Assembly (NCBI GenBank): GCA_023807065.1
Contig: JAJJLU010004054.1
Location: 1-19,631 of the forward strand
Reading direction: 5' to 3'
Length of the DNA: 19,631 bases
Source: Isotricha intestinalis
Lineage: Eukaryota; Ciliophora; Litostomatea; Vestibuliferida; Isotrichidae
Below are positions 1 to 9,136 of this stretch, in pieces; position 1 is the stretch's first letter; every line of letters begins with the position of its first letter. The notes under the pieces are model-generated. The model ran no database searches and was not told where the DNA came from. It saw nothing but the letters and a program-made list of their open reading frames with translations. The position numbers and the translations under genes are program-made.

Positions 1-2191
1 TTAAACTAATTGATTTAATGATATTTAGATAAGAATCTTCAAAATTAATATTAATAAAAGAATCACAAAACAAATCTATATTGTTTTTTTCGAATAAGAA
101 ACTATAAGTTTTATTTACTCTATTAAATAATTTATCAAAATGATCAAAATAATAAAATGAATTATTACTTAAAACTGGTTCATTTCTAAATAGAATATTT
201 ATCATAAATTCTTTCAAAGACATATTACTTTCTACATTCCACAATCTCAGAAAAGAAATATCAATAATTTTTCTATTAAAAGATACTTGTAATATGATTA
301 ATATTTCTAATATGAAATTAGGATAATCATTAAACGTAAGTTTTTGAATTAATTTTACCATTTTAGGAATGAAATTTGAATTAAATAAATATAAACCTCC
401 TGCAGTAGTTGTACAAAATAATAAAGTAATTTTTAAAATATAATTAAGATAAACAGATAAAGTGTTATCTTTATTAGGATTTTTTTTAAGTATTTCAAGT
501 ACTTTATCCATTAATTTTAATGGATATTCTATTTCAATAATATTTCGAAGAAAAGAATTGAAATCATATGAATAAAGATCATCCATATTTTCATATTTTA
601 ATTTATATAAATCAAGTAATTTCTTAATAATAACTAAATTTCTATCTGAATTATTTTTTTTCCATTTTGTTTTTTCATTTACAATAGATATAATATTTTG
701 ATCAATCAAATTAAATATTTCAGTATCTGAATCAAATCCATCAAAAATATTTTCATCTTTTTTTTTTTCTTCTGAATCACTATTACATAAAATATTTTCA
801 TCTTTTTTATTTTTTTTTTTTTCTTCTAACGCATAAGAAGAAAGTAATGTTAGAATTATTTGTTTATTTTCTTCAAAAAAACGAAACCTCAAAAGAGGAT
901 AACTTAGAATAAGGCATTTCAAAGTTCTTCCAATTCTTATTCTAGGATTTATAAAATTTTTTGTTCCTTCAAATAATTTTTCAAGTAAAATTTTTGCCGG
1001 TTCATTAGATTTATCCAATAAAGATATTCTTTCTGTGCTTCCTTTTTGAATGTAATCTGAAAAAATTTCACAAATCTGATTTATGAAAATAAAATTAAGA
1101 TTCTTTTCAAAAAATTTTGAAAGCTCATCATTTCCTTTGAATTTTTGTAAAATATAATCTAATGAACAAAAACCAAATGAAAATATTTCTTGAGGAACAT
1201 GTTTAGTATTTAAAAGATGAGAACATATGAATTTATAATCAATACCTAAATTTTGAAGAAATTGAATGACTTCATTTGATTTTAAATATTTTAAAATAAT
1301 ATCTTTCCTATAAACTTCAGTATAAAAAGATTGAGCATAAAAATCAGTATAAGCATAATATAAAGAAGGAACTTTATCATTAAAAGGCAATTCCAAATTA
1401 AATATAAAAGTAGGTGATTCATTTAAATCTAAATATTGAAAAATATAAGTTCTACAATAAAAACGCATAAATTTGCCAAACTTTATTTGCCCTTTATAAT
1501 TCTTAAGAGCTTTAAATGCTTTTTTATAAAGATCATCATTATATTGTAATTGAACAAAAAAAGCTCTTAAATAATTATCAAGTAACATATATGAAATAAT
1601 TTGTAAAATTTTCTCATCATCTTCTTTACCTTTAATTAAAACTTCAATTTTTTTTTTGATTAATTGATTTCTGAATTCGTTGTTTAAAACTTCATTTTTT
1701 AAATCAACAATTTTTTTAATTTCGTTTTTTTCATCTGTGTTTACTTTTAAACTATTTTTATAATGAAAAATATCATGATTCTCAATAGAACAAGCACAAA
1801 TTTTACTATTAGTTCCACTAAAATTAATTTCTAGTTCTGTAGAAGATTTATATTTCAAACAATTATCATTGCACCATTGACAAATCATAATATCATTCAT
1901 AATTTTAATCATTTTTATTTTATGATTCCTCATTCGAATTTCAAGCAATTGAGTAAGACCATCTGGATTATCCATTATTTCTTCTAAAAATTTATTTAAA
2001 CAACAAGGAAGATTATCTAATTTATTAATTTGAGATTTAACATCAAATTCTTTTATTAGTGTTGCTTTTAAATATTTAGAAAATTCTCTTGTGTATCGAG
2101 ATTCACTTGTATTAGGTTGAATAAGTGATTCTAAGGATTCTCCTTGATTCAGTACAAGTAACTCGCCTGTTTCTTCATCTTTTTCTTTCAT
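1..2191 (-). CDS. Large uncharacterised protein, 3' end outside window
   Basis: The reading frame starts at the ATG complementary to 2189-2191 and stays open for 730 codons to the left edge, so the C-terminus is missing. I do not recognise the family with confidence. The protein is mostly alpha-helical in character, with Leu/Ile/Phe-rich stretches that could be helical repeats. A Cys cluster lies near the N-terminus: C104 and C107 (CQWC), C111, then C132 and C134 (CAC), followed by His139 and His143. The spacing C-x2-C-x3-C ... C-x-C recalls the second half of a UBR box, the zinc domain of N-recognin ubiquitin ligases, but the upstream zinc ligands are not clear, so this is only a suggestion. 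Around residues 450-480 there is a low-complexity Lys/Glu insert with two similar KKDENI-type copies. No intron is needed. The next gene on this strand, the cyclin, ends about 770 bases upstream of this start. Confidence 0.8.
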   Translation of the reverse strand, partial: MKEKDEETGELLVLNQGESLESLIQPNTSESRYTREFSKYLKATLIKEFDVKSQINKLDNLPCCLNKFLEEIMDNPDGLTQLLEIRMRNHKIKMIKIMNDIMICQWCNDNCLKYKSSTELEINFSGTNSKICACSIENHDIFHYKNSLKVNTDEKNEIKKIVDLKNEVLNNEFRNQLIKKKIEVLIKGKEDDEKILQIISYMLLDNYLRAFFVQLQYNDDLYKKAFKALKNYKGQIKFGKFMRFYCRTYIFQYLDLNESPTFIFNLELPFNDKVPSLYYAYTDFYAQSFYTEVYRKDIILKYLKSNEVIQFLQNLGIDYKFICSHLLNTKHVPQEIFSFGFCSLDYILQKFKGNDELSKFFEKNLNFIFINQICEIFSDYIQKGSTERISLLDKSNEPAKILLEKLFEGTKNFINPRIRIGRTLKCLILSYPLLRFRFFEENKQIILTLLSSYALEEKKKNKKDENILCNSDSEEKKKDENIFDGFDSDTEIFNLIDQNIISIVNEKTKWKKNNSDRNLVIIKKLLDLYKLKYENMDDLYSYDFNSFLRNIIEIEYPLKLMDKVLEILKKNPNKDNTLSVYLNYILKITLLFCTTTAGGLYLFNSNFIPKMVKLIQKLTFNDYPNFILEILIILQVSFNRKIIDISFLRLWNVESNMSLKEFMINILFRNEPVLSNNSFYYFDHFDKLFNRVNKTYSFLFEKNNIDLFCDSFININFEDSYLNIIKSISL

Positions 2192-2495
2192 TTTATAAAA
2201 ATCAGTAATTAGAAATTTTATAGTAAAATTTAATTAATATATTAATTTTGACAAAAATTTTTGATATTCTTTTTAAGGATTAAACCCACAGTATATAATT
2301 CTAAAAATTATAAACAATTTGAAATATAATTATGTTTGAGTAAATTTTTCTTATCAAATTAAAGTTAAATTATAAATAATATTCAAAAAATATATAATTA
2401 TACATGGAAAATAAAGGCATAAAATTATTATTTAATACTATTTTTTCTTTAATTTCAATTAATTATTTTTTAAAAAACTATGAAAAATAAATGAA
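2192..2495. other. Intergenic, no gene seen
   Basis: Very AT-rich sequence between the left-edge gene, which reads away to the left, and the decayed nucleotidase copy. It must hold the promoter of the left-edge gene. A 28-codon open frame starting at 2403 (+) has no recognisable features and I do not call it a gene. Confidence 0.5.
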
Positions 2496-2870
2496 TTGGA
2501 AAAAAAATATATGATATCCAAAGATGAACCAAATCCAATAATAAAGTAAATTAATGAAAAAACTAAGATTATTATTGATTTTTTTGAATTATATTATTAT
2601 TAAAATAAAAGAAAAATAAAATATAGGATAATTTATCTAAATTAGAAGATGATTCAATTACAAAATATAAAATAAGAGATGAAGTAATTTCTTTATTTCT
2701 TTTAACATATTTCTCACTCCCTAAAAAAGAATTCTTTTTAGTTTTCCTAAGAGAATTGTGAAAAAAAGAAATCAATTAACTTTGAAAAAGACAGAAAGAA
2801 ACATTGAGAAAGATTACTAATATTAATTTTCTTAATAAATTTTTGGAATAATTAAAAGATTAAGAAAAAA
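2496..2870 (+). pseudogene. Decayed, internally deleted 5'-nucleotidase copy
   Basis: This is a broken duplicate of the nucleotidase gene at 9137-10057. The match begins at TTG 2496-2498, which aligns with the ATG of the intact gene, and runs through a block encoding NPIIK (about 2533-2547). There the following CAA (Gln19) has become TAA. After a deletion of roughly 130 bases, which removes the end of the catalytic DFDYT region, the match resumes at 2600-2683. This part encodes DNLSKLEDDSITKYKIRDE against DDLAKYEDDLSIEYKIRDE in the intact protein; the preceding Trp codon is TAG. About 20 bases at 2664-2683 are identical in both. A weaker match near 2828-2860 (NFLN-x2-LE) resembles the C-terminus. 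Start loss, stops and the deletion make it non-functional. Confidence 0.8.
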
Positions 2871-2962
2871 TAGAAAAAACATGCTTAAAAAAATATAATT
2901 GTTAATTCAATGATAAAATAATATAGAAATATGTATATTAATATCAATTATTAAAAAAAATT

Positions 2963-4753
2963 TTATTTCCCTAAAATCATAACTGAAACTTTATGAAATT
3001 TGTCTTTAGAAAATTTTCTTTGAGTACTTTGAAAAATTGTTTTATTAATATTATCAACAAAAACACAAATATCTCTTGCACATTCTTTAATTATATTATC
3101 ATTTAAATTATTTTCTTCTTCAATTAAATACCATTTTTTATTATAAGATTCTTGATAATTTTCCATTTTAAAAAATTTCATAACAACATATGCACAAGCA
3201 CAAGAAATAATCGAAGCTTTATATTTAACATATTTATCATCTATTAAAAAACTTTCCATTAAATATTTTCCCATATAAATTTTTGTTTGATCAAATTCTA
3301 AAAAAATTGAAATTAATTCAAAGAAATTTAAAGGTGTTGGAAATAAAAAAGAAAAATTTAATTTTTTTAATATATCACTTTCCATTTTAATAACATCTTC
3401 TTTTGAATAAGAATTATCTGTTATATAAATTAAATCATTTATTTTTGGAATATCAATTTCTTCATGTTTACATGATATTAAAATTGAAGAAATTCCTAAT
3501 AATTGAAATTTATTTTTTGAAATATTTTCTAATGATAAATATTTATTTAAAATATAAATAATCATATATAAAGTTTCTTCTTTTAATTTAAATTTATAAT
3601 GAACATCTATAATCCAATCTATTAATACACTTCTTATATTTGAATTTATTTCTTCTTGATTTTCTAAAAAATTTTTTATTATTATTGGATTTTTTTCTTC
3701 TTCTAAAAGTAAATTTTTATATATTGAATTTAAATAATCTTTTGGAATTTGAGGATTATTTATTTTTTGTAAAATATTTTTTGGAAAATACTTTTTTTTC
3801 TTTTTTATTTTTTCTTCTAATGAAAAAGGTTTTATTTCTTTATTATTAATATTATCTTCATTTATTAAATAATTAGAATTATTATTATTTGTATTTATTT
3901 TAGAAATTAATTTCTTATTTTTACTATTTTCTCTGTTTGTAATAAGAGAAGAAATATTTTTTTGTTTATTTTCTAAAATTTCTATTATTTTTACTATTTT
4001 TTGTAATTCTTCTAAATTTATTCCATTTTTTTTAATTATTTCTATTCCTTTTGATAATGAAGGAAATTTTTTATAATCTTGAATTATTTTTTCAGTTTTA
4101 TTATTTTGAACTTTTATTTCATTTGAAAAACTTATTTTCTTTAAATTTTTTTCTTTACTTACATTAAAACTTTCATTTTTAATTAAATTATTTTGACTAT
4201 TATTATTAAATAAACTTTTTTCTTCATTTCTAAAAAAATAAAATTAAATTTTACTCTTTTATTTCATTACTTTCTGAGCTTTTATTATAAATAAAATTAT
4301 TATTTTCATAAGAAGAATAAAAACAATCATTTGAATAATAATTTTCATTTGAAATTGTTCCTTTATAATTATTATAATTTAAAGTAAAATTTTCATTATC
4401 ATTTGAATTACTTCTTAAATTTTCTTTATTTTTTTTTAACTTTATTGAATTTCTATTACTAAAACATTTTGAACCTGAAGGATACTTTTTAATATATATT
4501 TGATTATTAATCTATATTAAAAAAAATTTAATTTTACTTTTAAAGAATTTCTCCCAGTAAAACAATTTTTTGAAGTATTTAATCTATTTTTTGAATAATC
4601 TTCTTTTTCAAATATAATTTTTTTACTATTATTATTTCCAATAAATATATTTTCTTTATTTTCATTTTCTTCTGTTTCTTTTTGAACTGTTGTATGTCTT
4701 GGTTGAGGAATAAAAATTTTTCTTGTTTTTTGTCTTGGTTTTTTACAAAGCAT
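2963..4753 (-). CDS. A/B-type mitotic cyclin, three exons
   Basis: The model is complement(join(2963..4229, 4255..4511, 4538..4753)), which gives 579 residues. Start is the ATG at 4751-4753, stop is TAA at 2963-2965. The cyclin N-domain (about residues 340-455) shows IRSVLIDWIIDVHYKF, the counterpart of the MRAILIDW signature, then CKHEEIDIPKI and ITDNSYSKEDVIKME, matching the classic ASKYEE and TDNTYTK blocks. The Lys and Glu that contact the kinase are present. The cyclin C-domain follows (about 456-575). Cyclins of this type bind and activate a cyclin-dependent kinase and drive entry into mitosis. The low-complexity N-terminus carries degradation signals: KEN at 33-35 and 101-103, and RxxL at 68-71 (RNSLK, completed by INNQ across intron 1). 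These imply control by the anaphase-promoting complex. The long N-terminus is typical of A/B cyclins. Only the cyclin boxes from residue 380 on lie downstream of an ATG in the unspliced third exon. Confidence 0.9.
4230..4254 (-). other. Second cyclin intron, 25 bases
   Basis: On the minus strand the sequence begins GTAAAA and ends TTTTTTTAG. Removing it joins GA|A (Glu158) and bypasses an in-frame TAA, linking exon 2 to the long exon 3, which is open for 680 bases upstream of the cyclin box but has no ATG of its own. The intron is phase 2 and 25 bases long, so skipping it would shift the frame. Confidence 0.88.
4512..4537 (-). other. First cyclin intron, 26 bases
   Basis: On the minus strand it begins GTAAAATTAA and ends AATATAG. 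It lies in phase 0 between Lys72 and Ile73. Retention would read through and stop a few codons later at 4517, giving a 78-residue product. Removal restores an exon that is open up to the second intron. The start GTAAAATT is nearly the same as in the second intron (GTAAAATTTAA). Confidence 0.88.
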
Positions 4754-4959
4754 AAATATTTAATTTATTTTTTCTTTATGAAATATAATTAATTGTTTTT
4801 AAATATTTTTTATTTTATTTTTTTCTAAATCAAGCTCTTTAAATTACATAAAAAAAATAAAAATAAAATCAAATTTTAAAGGGAAAAATATTCAACAATC
4901 AATAAATCCTTTTTTTTAATTAATATTTTTTAAATATCCTTTAATTATTTTCTCGGTTT
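4754..4959. other. Upstream region of the cyclin gene
   Basis: This stretch is AT-rich with T- and A-runs and has no convincing open frame. It should hold the cyclin promoter and 5' leader, but I see no recognisable element. Confidence 0.4.
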
Positions 4960-5830
4960 TTATTGTTATTATAATTTTAACTTCCAATAAAATTTAAAAA
5001 GTTTACTTTTAAAAAATATTTCTTTTTTTCTTCATCAGTTAAAATTTTTTTCTTTATCTGTTTTAAGTCTAAATTTTTTATAATCTTTTAAATAAAGAGT
5101 TTATGCTAATTCAGTTTTTTCAATTTCAATATTATTAACTTCTTTATTTTCTTTTATTATAGATTCTCTATATCAAAAATTACATTTATTATTTTTTGTT
5201 TCATTTTTACTTTTACAATTTTTACAAATTCAAATATCACTTGAAATAAGATTATTATCTATAATTTTAGATTCTAAAATAATTTCTTTTTAATTTGTTT
5301 TAATAATTTTGAATAGCATTAAACTTCAAATTTAAATTAAATGAATTTGAAATTATTGAATCACATAAATTATAATTATATAAAGATTTATTTGTTCTAA
5401 TTTTTTCTTTTTCAAAACATAATTTATAAATTTCATCGTATTCTTTAGCTTGAAAAACTTCAAATTTATCAATTTCTTATTCTAAAAATAAACTTTTAAG
5501 TTGATATAAAGGATTTAATATGTCTTCTTTTTCAAAATTAAATTTATTTATTTCTTCTTTTATTAAAGGAGAATGATATAATATTTGAATTATATAAAAC
5601 AAGAATTTGTTTTTTTCATAATTTCTAAAGGAATAATAGTTATTAATTTTTTTTTCTTCTTCTTTTTTTTTTCTTCATTTTTTACTTCTTTTTTCACAGT
5701 TATATTCTTTTTAATTGTATTATTAATTATAGTTTTTTATTTTCTTGAGATTTATTATTTTCTTTTTTAGTTTCATAGATATTGAATTTTTATCACTTTT
5801 ATTTACCTCTTCTTTTTTTTTATATATATT
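4960..5830 (-). pseudogene. Decayed gene with broken RanBP2-type zinc finger
   Basis: The minus strand reads as protein-like segments that change frame several times. One is HSPLIKEEINKF through EIYKLCFEKEKI (about 5580-5400). Another runs from 5290 down to 5050 and contains ICKNCKSKNETKNNKCNF. The latter has the W-x-C-x2-C-x10-C-x2-C layout of a RanBP2 zinc finger, with Cys codons at 5224-5226, 5215-5217 and 5182-5184. The Trp position (5230-5232) and the last Cys position (5173-5175) are both TGA. Further stops are TAA where Gln would fit, for example in LFLE-stop-EIDKF and TELA-stop-TLYLKDY. Single-base shifts occur near A-runs. No GT..AG pairs of 25 bases remove these breaks, so I read it as a pseudogene. 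Such fingers usually bind ubiquitin, RNA or Ran. The 5' boundary is vague. Confidence 0.6.
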
Positions 5831-5993
5831 CTTTTATTTTATAAATTAGTCTTTATTATTTAATTTAATATTTTTTTTTTATTTATTAATTTTAAATAAT
5901 AGAATATAAATAGTAATAAATCTCTAATTTATATTAAAAAATTTTAAAATTTAATTAAAAAAAAAATTAATTTAATTATATAATTGAAAATAA

Positions 5994-8378
5994 ATGAAAA
6001 AATCAAGATCATTAAAAGTAAATCAAAATATTGCACAAATAAATCAAAATTTAAATAATCCAAATGTAAATAAAGTCACCAGAAATTTTCAAAATAATAT
6101 AAATAAAAACAGTATTCCTTCTTATCATTTGAGTAAAGTTTCTTCGAAAGAAAAAGATGATTTTTTTGAAGATTTTCAAAAAATAAAATCTTACTTAATT
6201 TCAAAAATAAATATTGAATTGAATAATAAAGATTTAAATATTCAAAATATTTTAAACAATTTAATTTCATTGTTTAATAATTTACAGAATGAGCTTTTTA
6301 ATAATAGAATAAAAAATAAAAATTTAGAACAAAATAAATTTAAAGAAATTATTGAAATTAATCTTCAAAAAATTATAAAATATTTATCTGATATATTTAA
6401 TAATATAGATTTAAACAGGAAAAATTTTTTTGAAAAAGTAAATTCAAGTTTAGAAAAAATAAATACAATATTTTTAAAAAATATTTTAAATAATCAAAAT
6501 AACATAATATCAACAAATAAAATAGAAAATAATTTTTTACAAAATAATAATGTAATAACCTTAATAAATTCAATTTCAAAATTAATAAAATTATATATGA
6601 CAAAAGAATCAATATTAATAAAACAAATAAGAGAAAATTATTCAAAATTAAATATAATAAAAAATATAACAAATGATATAGAAGAAAATGGATTAAATTT
6701 TTTTAAAGAAGCAAAAGACATATTTAAAAAATTAAAAGAAATTCAAAATTTTTCTTCAAAACAAATTTTATTAAGTCCAACTTTAACTTCAGGATTAAAA
6801 ACTCTTAATAAAAAAAATTTAAAAAACTCTAATTCTTTAAATCACTTTAATCCAAAAACAAATTATAATTTTTTTAAAATTAAAAATAATGATTTTAATA
6901 ATATGAAATTATTAGCTGCTTTAGGAACAATAAATAATTCTTTTACAACAAATTCTTCAAATAACTTTTCTAATATTTCAATTGAAAAAGAATATTTAAA
7001 TACTAATCCAAGTACTTCAATTATTAATAATGAAATTAGAAATAAATTAACTTATAATTTAAACACAAGTGTTGAAAAAGATAAAGAAAAAAATTCTAAT
7101 TTAAAAAATAGTTTTATGAGTGTTAAAACTGATACAAAATATTCTGAGGATAATATTTCTTTTAATAAAAATAATTTAGGGTTAAATTTAGGAAAACAAA
7201 TTTTAGAGTTTTTTCAAGAAATGAATAAATTACAAAAAGCTATTGTTCAAAAAAAAAATAATATTCATTCAATGAAAAAAAAATTTGAAATCACAAAAAA
7301 AAATATAGAAAATTTTGCTTTAAAAATTCAAAGAAATTATTATAAACAAAATAATAATAAAAATAATATTTTTATTGTTGATGATGAAGATAAAAAAGAT
7401 ATAAGTAATAATGATAATTCAACCGAAGTAAAAAAAGAAAAAATATATTATTTAAAAAAAAATGATAAAAGCATAAATAATAATAATAATTCTAAATTAA
7501 AACAATATGAAAATTTAATCAAAGTTCAAAAAGAAAAAATAGATAATTTAACACAATCAAATGAAACTTTAATTAAAGATAAAAAAAGATTAAATAATGA
7601 AATTTTTAATTTACAAAATCAAATTGATGAAATAACAAAAATAATAAATGAAAAAACCCAGAATTTAAATTTAAAATCAAATAACAATATTTTAGAAAAG
7701 TTAAAAGAAATTTTTGATTCTAACAACAATAACATAACTTTAATGAATACAAATAACAATAATAATAACAATAATAATAATAATAATAGTTCATTAATAA
7801 ATATTCCAAATGAAAATAATGATAATGATAAAAATAATAATAATAATTCTGTATTAAACCAAAATTTAGAGAATAATAAAAATAGTAATATTAATTCATC
7901 AAAAAATATTAAACAAGAAATAGAAAATGGAAGTACAATGAATAAATATTATGAAGAAAATATTCAATTAAAAAAATTATTTCAAGAATGTATAAATATT
8001 ATAAATATAATAGTTAAAAATAATTCAAAAAAATATTCTAATATAGAATTTCCTTCTTTAACAGAAGATTCAAATAGTGATAATTCAAGTGAAGATAATA
8101 ATATAATAATAAGTAATGAAAATTCAAAAATTAATTCAAGTTTAGAAGATAGTTTTATAATTAATGGTGAAAATATAAAAAATGCAATTGAATTATTTAA
8201 AAAATATAATAATGAAATGACTGAAATTATGAGTAAAATGAAAGATAAAATTTATTCTTTAAAAGAAGCTAATAAAGCTTTAACTGAAATAATCCAATGT
8301 TCTAATTGTGAAAAAGTTGAAGAAAAAGAATTGGTTAATTTCGATGAAAAAGATAATTTTTTCTTGAAAGATTTATAA
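5994..8378 (+). CDS. Asn-rich coiled-coil protein, 794 residues
   Basis: A single uninterrupted frame runs from ATG 5994 to TAA 8376-8378. I do not recognise the family. The first 45 residues are basic and polar. Helical, Asn/Lys-rich segments follow (about 45-260). A Ser/Asn-rich middle (260-380) is followed by a coiled coil (about 400-450) and a second one (about 500-560), where the heptad-like pattern KVQKEKIDNLTQSNETLI is clear. Then comes an Asn-rich linker with an 11-Asn run (about 587-597). The C-terminus again has helical character with IQCSNCEK, a lone CxxC that may bind metal or may be chance. No signal peptide or membrane segment is seen. The composition fits a structural or scaffold protein of the cytoskeleton or cilium, but that is inference only. 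Its nearest upstream neighbour is the zinc-finger pseudogene on the opposite strand. Confidence 0.9.
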   Translation: MKKSRSLKVNQNIAQINQNLNNPNVNKVTRNFQNNINKNSIPSYHLSKVSSKEKDDFFEDFQKIKSYLISKINIELNNKDLNIQNILNNLISLFNNLQNELFNNRIKNKNLEQNKFKEIIEINLQKIIKYLSDIFNNIDLNRKNFFEKVNSSLEKINTIFLKNILNNQNNIISTNKIENNFLQNNNVITLINSISKLIKLYMTKESILIKQIRENYSKLNIIKNITNDIEENGLNFFKEAKDIFKKLKEIQNFSSKQILLSPTLTSGLKTLNKKNLKNSNSLNHFNPKTNYNFFKIKNNDFNNMKLLAALGTINNSFTTNSSNNFSNISIEKEYLNTNPSTSIINNEIRNKLTYNLNTSVEKDKEKNSNLKNSFMSVKTDTKYSEDNISFNKNNLGLNLGKQILEFFQEMNKLQKAIVQKKNNIHSMKKKFEITKKNIENFALKIQRNYYKQNNNKNNIFIVDDEDKKDISNNDNSTEVKKEKIYYLKKNDKSINNNNNSKLKQYENLIKVQKEKIDNLTQSNETLIKDKKRLNNEIFNLQNQIDEITKIINEKTQNLNLKSNNNILEKLKEIFDSNNNNITLMNTNNNNNNNNNNNNSSLINIPNENNDNDKNNNNNSVLNQNLENNKNSNINSSKNIKQEIENGSTMNKYYEENIQLKKLFQECINIINIIVKNNSKKYSNIEFPSLTEDSNSDNSSEDNNIIISNENSKINSSLEDSFIINGENIKNAIELFKKYNNEMTEIMSKMKDKIYSLKEANKALTEIIQCSNCEKVEEKELVNFDEKDNFFLKDL
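7752..7784 (+). repeat. AAT/AAC triplet repeat, poly-Asn
   Basis: Eleven consecutive Asn codons, nine AAT and two AAC, lie inside the Asn-rich protein. Interruption by AAC should slow replication slippage. Further Asn clusters follow at 7810-7850. Confidence 0.9.
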
Positions 8379-9136
8379 AATCAATTTTTTTTCTTTCGAA
8401 TAAAAATTCTATATATATGAAATTCAATTTTTTTGTTTATATTATATTTTATTTATACTTTTATAATATTATAACATTATAACATTAACATTGATAATTA
8501 AAAACTATAATTATTTATTTTTTGGGAAATTAAAATTATTATAATAAAAAAAATTTAACAAATATATGTAAGAAATATTTTTTTTCAAAAGAATTGAATT
8601 CAAATAAAGTAAAATTTAATATATATAATACTTAAATTTTAAAGCATTGAATATTCTTTTAAAAGAAGAAGAAAAAAAGAAAAAATTTGATAAACCAAAA
8701 AAAAAAGAAAATTTTTATGATTTAAGTTTTCATAACCCTTCAAAAACTTTTATATCATATCCTTTTTAAACTCTGATTCCCTTTAATTTTGATTTAAAAA
8801 AATGTTTATAGTTGTTACTTTAAAATTATGATGAAAACAATACATATTTTTAACTTCTTTTTTTTAAGTTTTTTAATTATTTTTTGATTATTCTTGATTA
8901 AAATAATATTTATTGTTAAAGAATTTATTTATTAAAATTTGAATAAAAAATTTTCTCTTTGATTTTATTTCTATCTAAAATTGAAATATAATTTCTTGGA
9001 TTGTGTTTTTTACAAAAAAAATAATTAAATCAATAAAATATAAAATTATGTTTTTTATCAAATCACTTAAAAAAATAAACTTCATTTGTAATTTATTATA
9101 TAACAAATCATATAAAAAATATAATTATTATATTAA
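8379..9136. other. Intergenic, with coding-like scraps
   Basis: A 758-base gap between two plus-strand genes. On the plus strand 8629-8766 is open without an ATG and reads KALNILLKEEE then FYDLSFHNPSKTF up to TAA 8767-8769; with that TAA ignored it continues TLIPFNFDLKKC. On the minus strand about 9025-8910 reads CKKHNPRNYISILDRNK. Either could be a remnant of a dead gene. I cannot assign a family and would not annotate a functional gene here. The last 100 bases before 9137 should hold the promoter and leader of the nucleotidase gene. Confidence 0.4.

Noticed and set aside
2572..2775. 67-codon open frame on the minus strand
   Set aside because: It is antisense to the decayed nucleotidase copy, whose plus-strand match explains the sequence.
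3640..3849. Open frame on the plus strand rich in Leu and Phe
   Set aside because: It lies antisense to the third exon of the cyclin gene and has the Leu/Phe composition expected from the complement of Lys/Glu-rich coding sequence.
5460..5520. An 18-base GT..AG segment that would remove a stop in the zinc-finger pseudogene
   Set aside because: It is shorter than the two supported introns, and other stops and frame shifts in the same region would remain.
5585..5770. 61-codon Phe-rich frame on the plus strand
   Set aside because: It is the complement of A-rich sequence inside the zinc-finger pseudogene and has no protein-like features beyond hydrophobic runs.
6076..6672. Minus-strand frames of 64 and 91 codons
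   Set aside because: They are antisense to the Asn-rich coiled-coil gene; Leu/Tyr-rich shadows of Lys/Asn codons.
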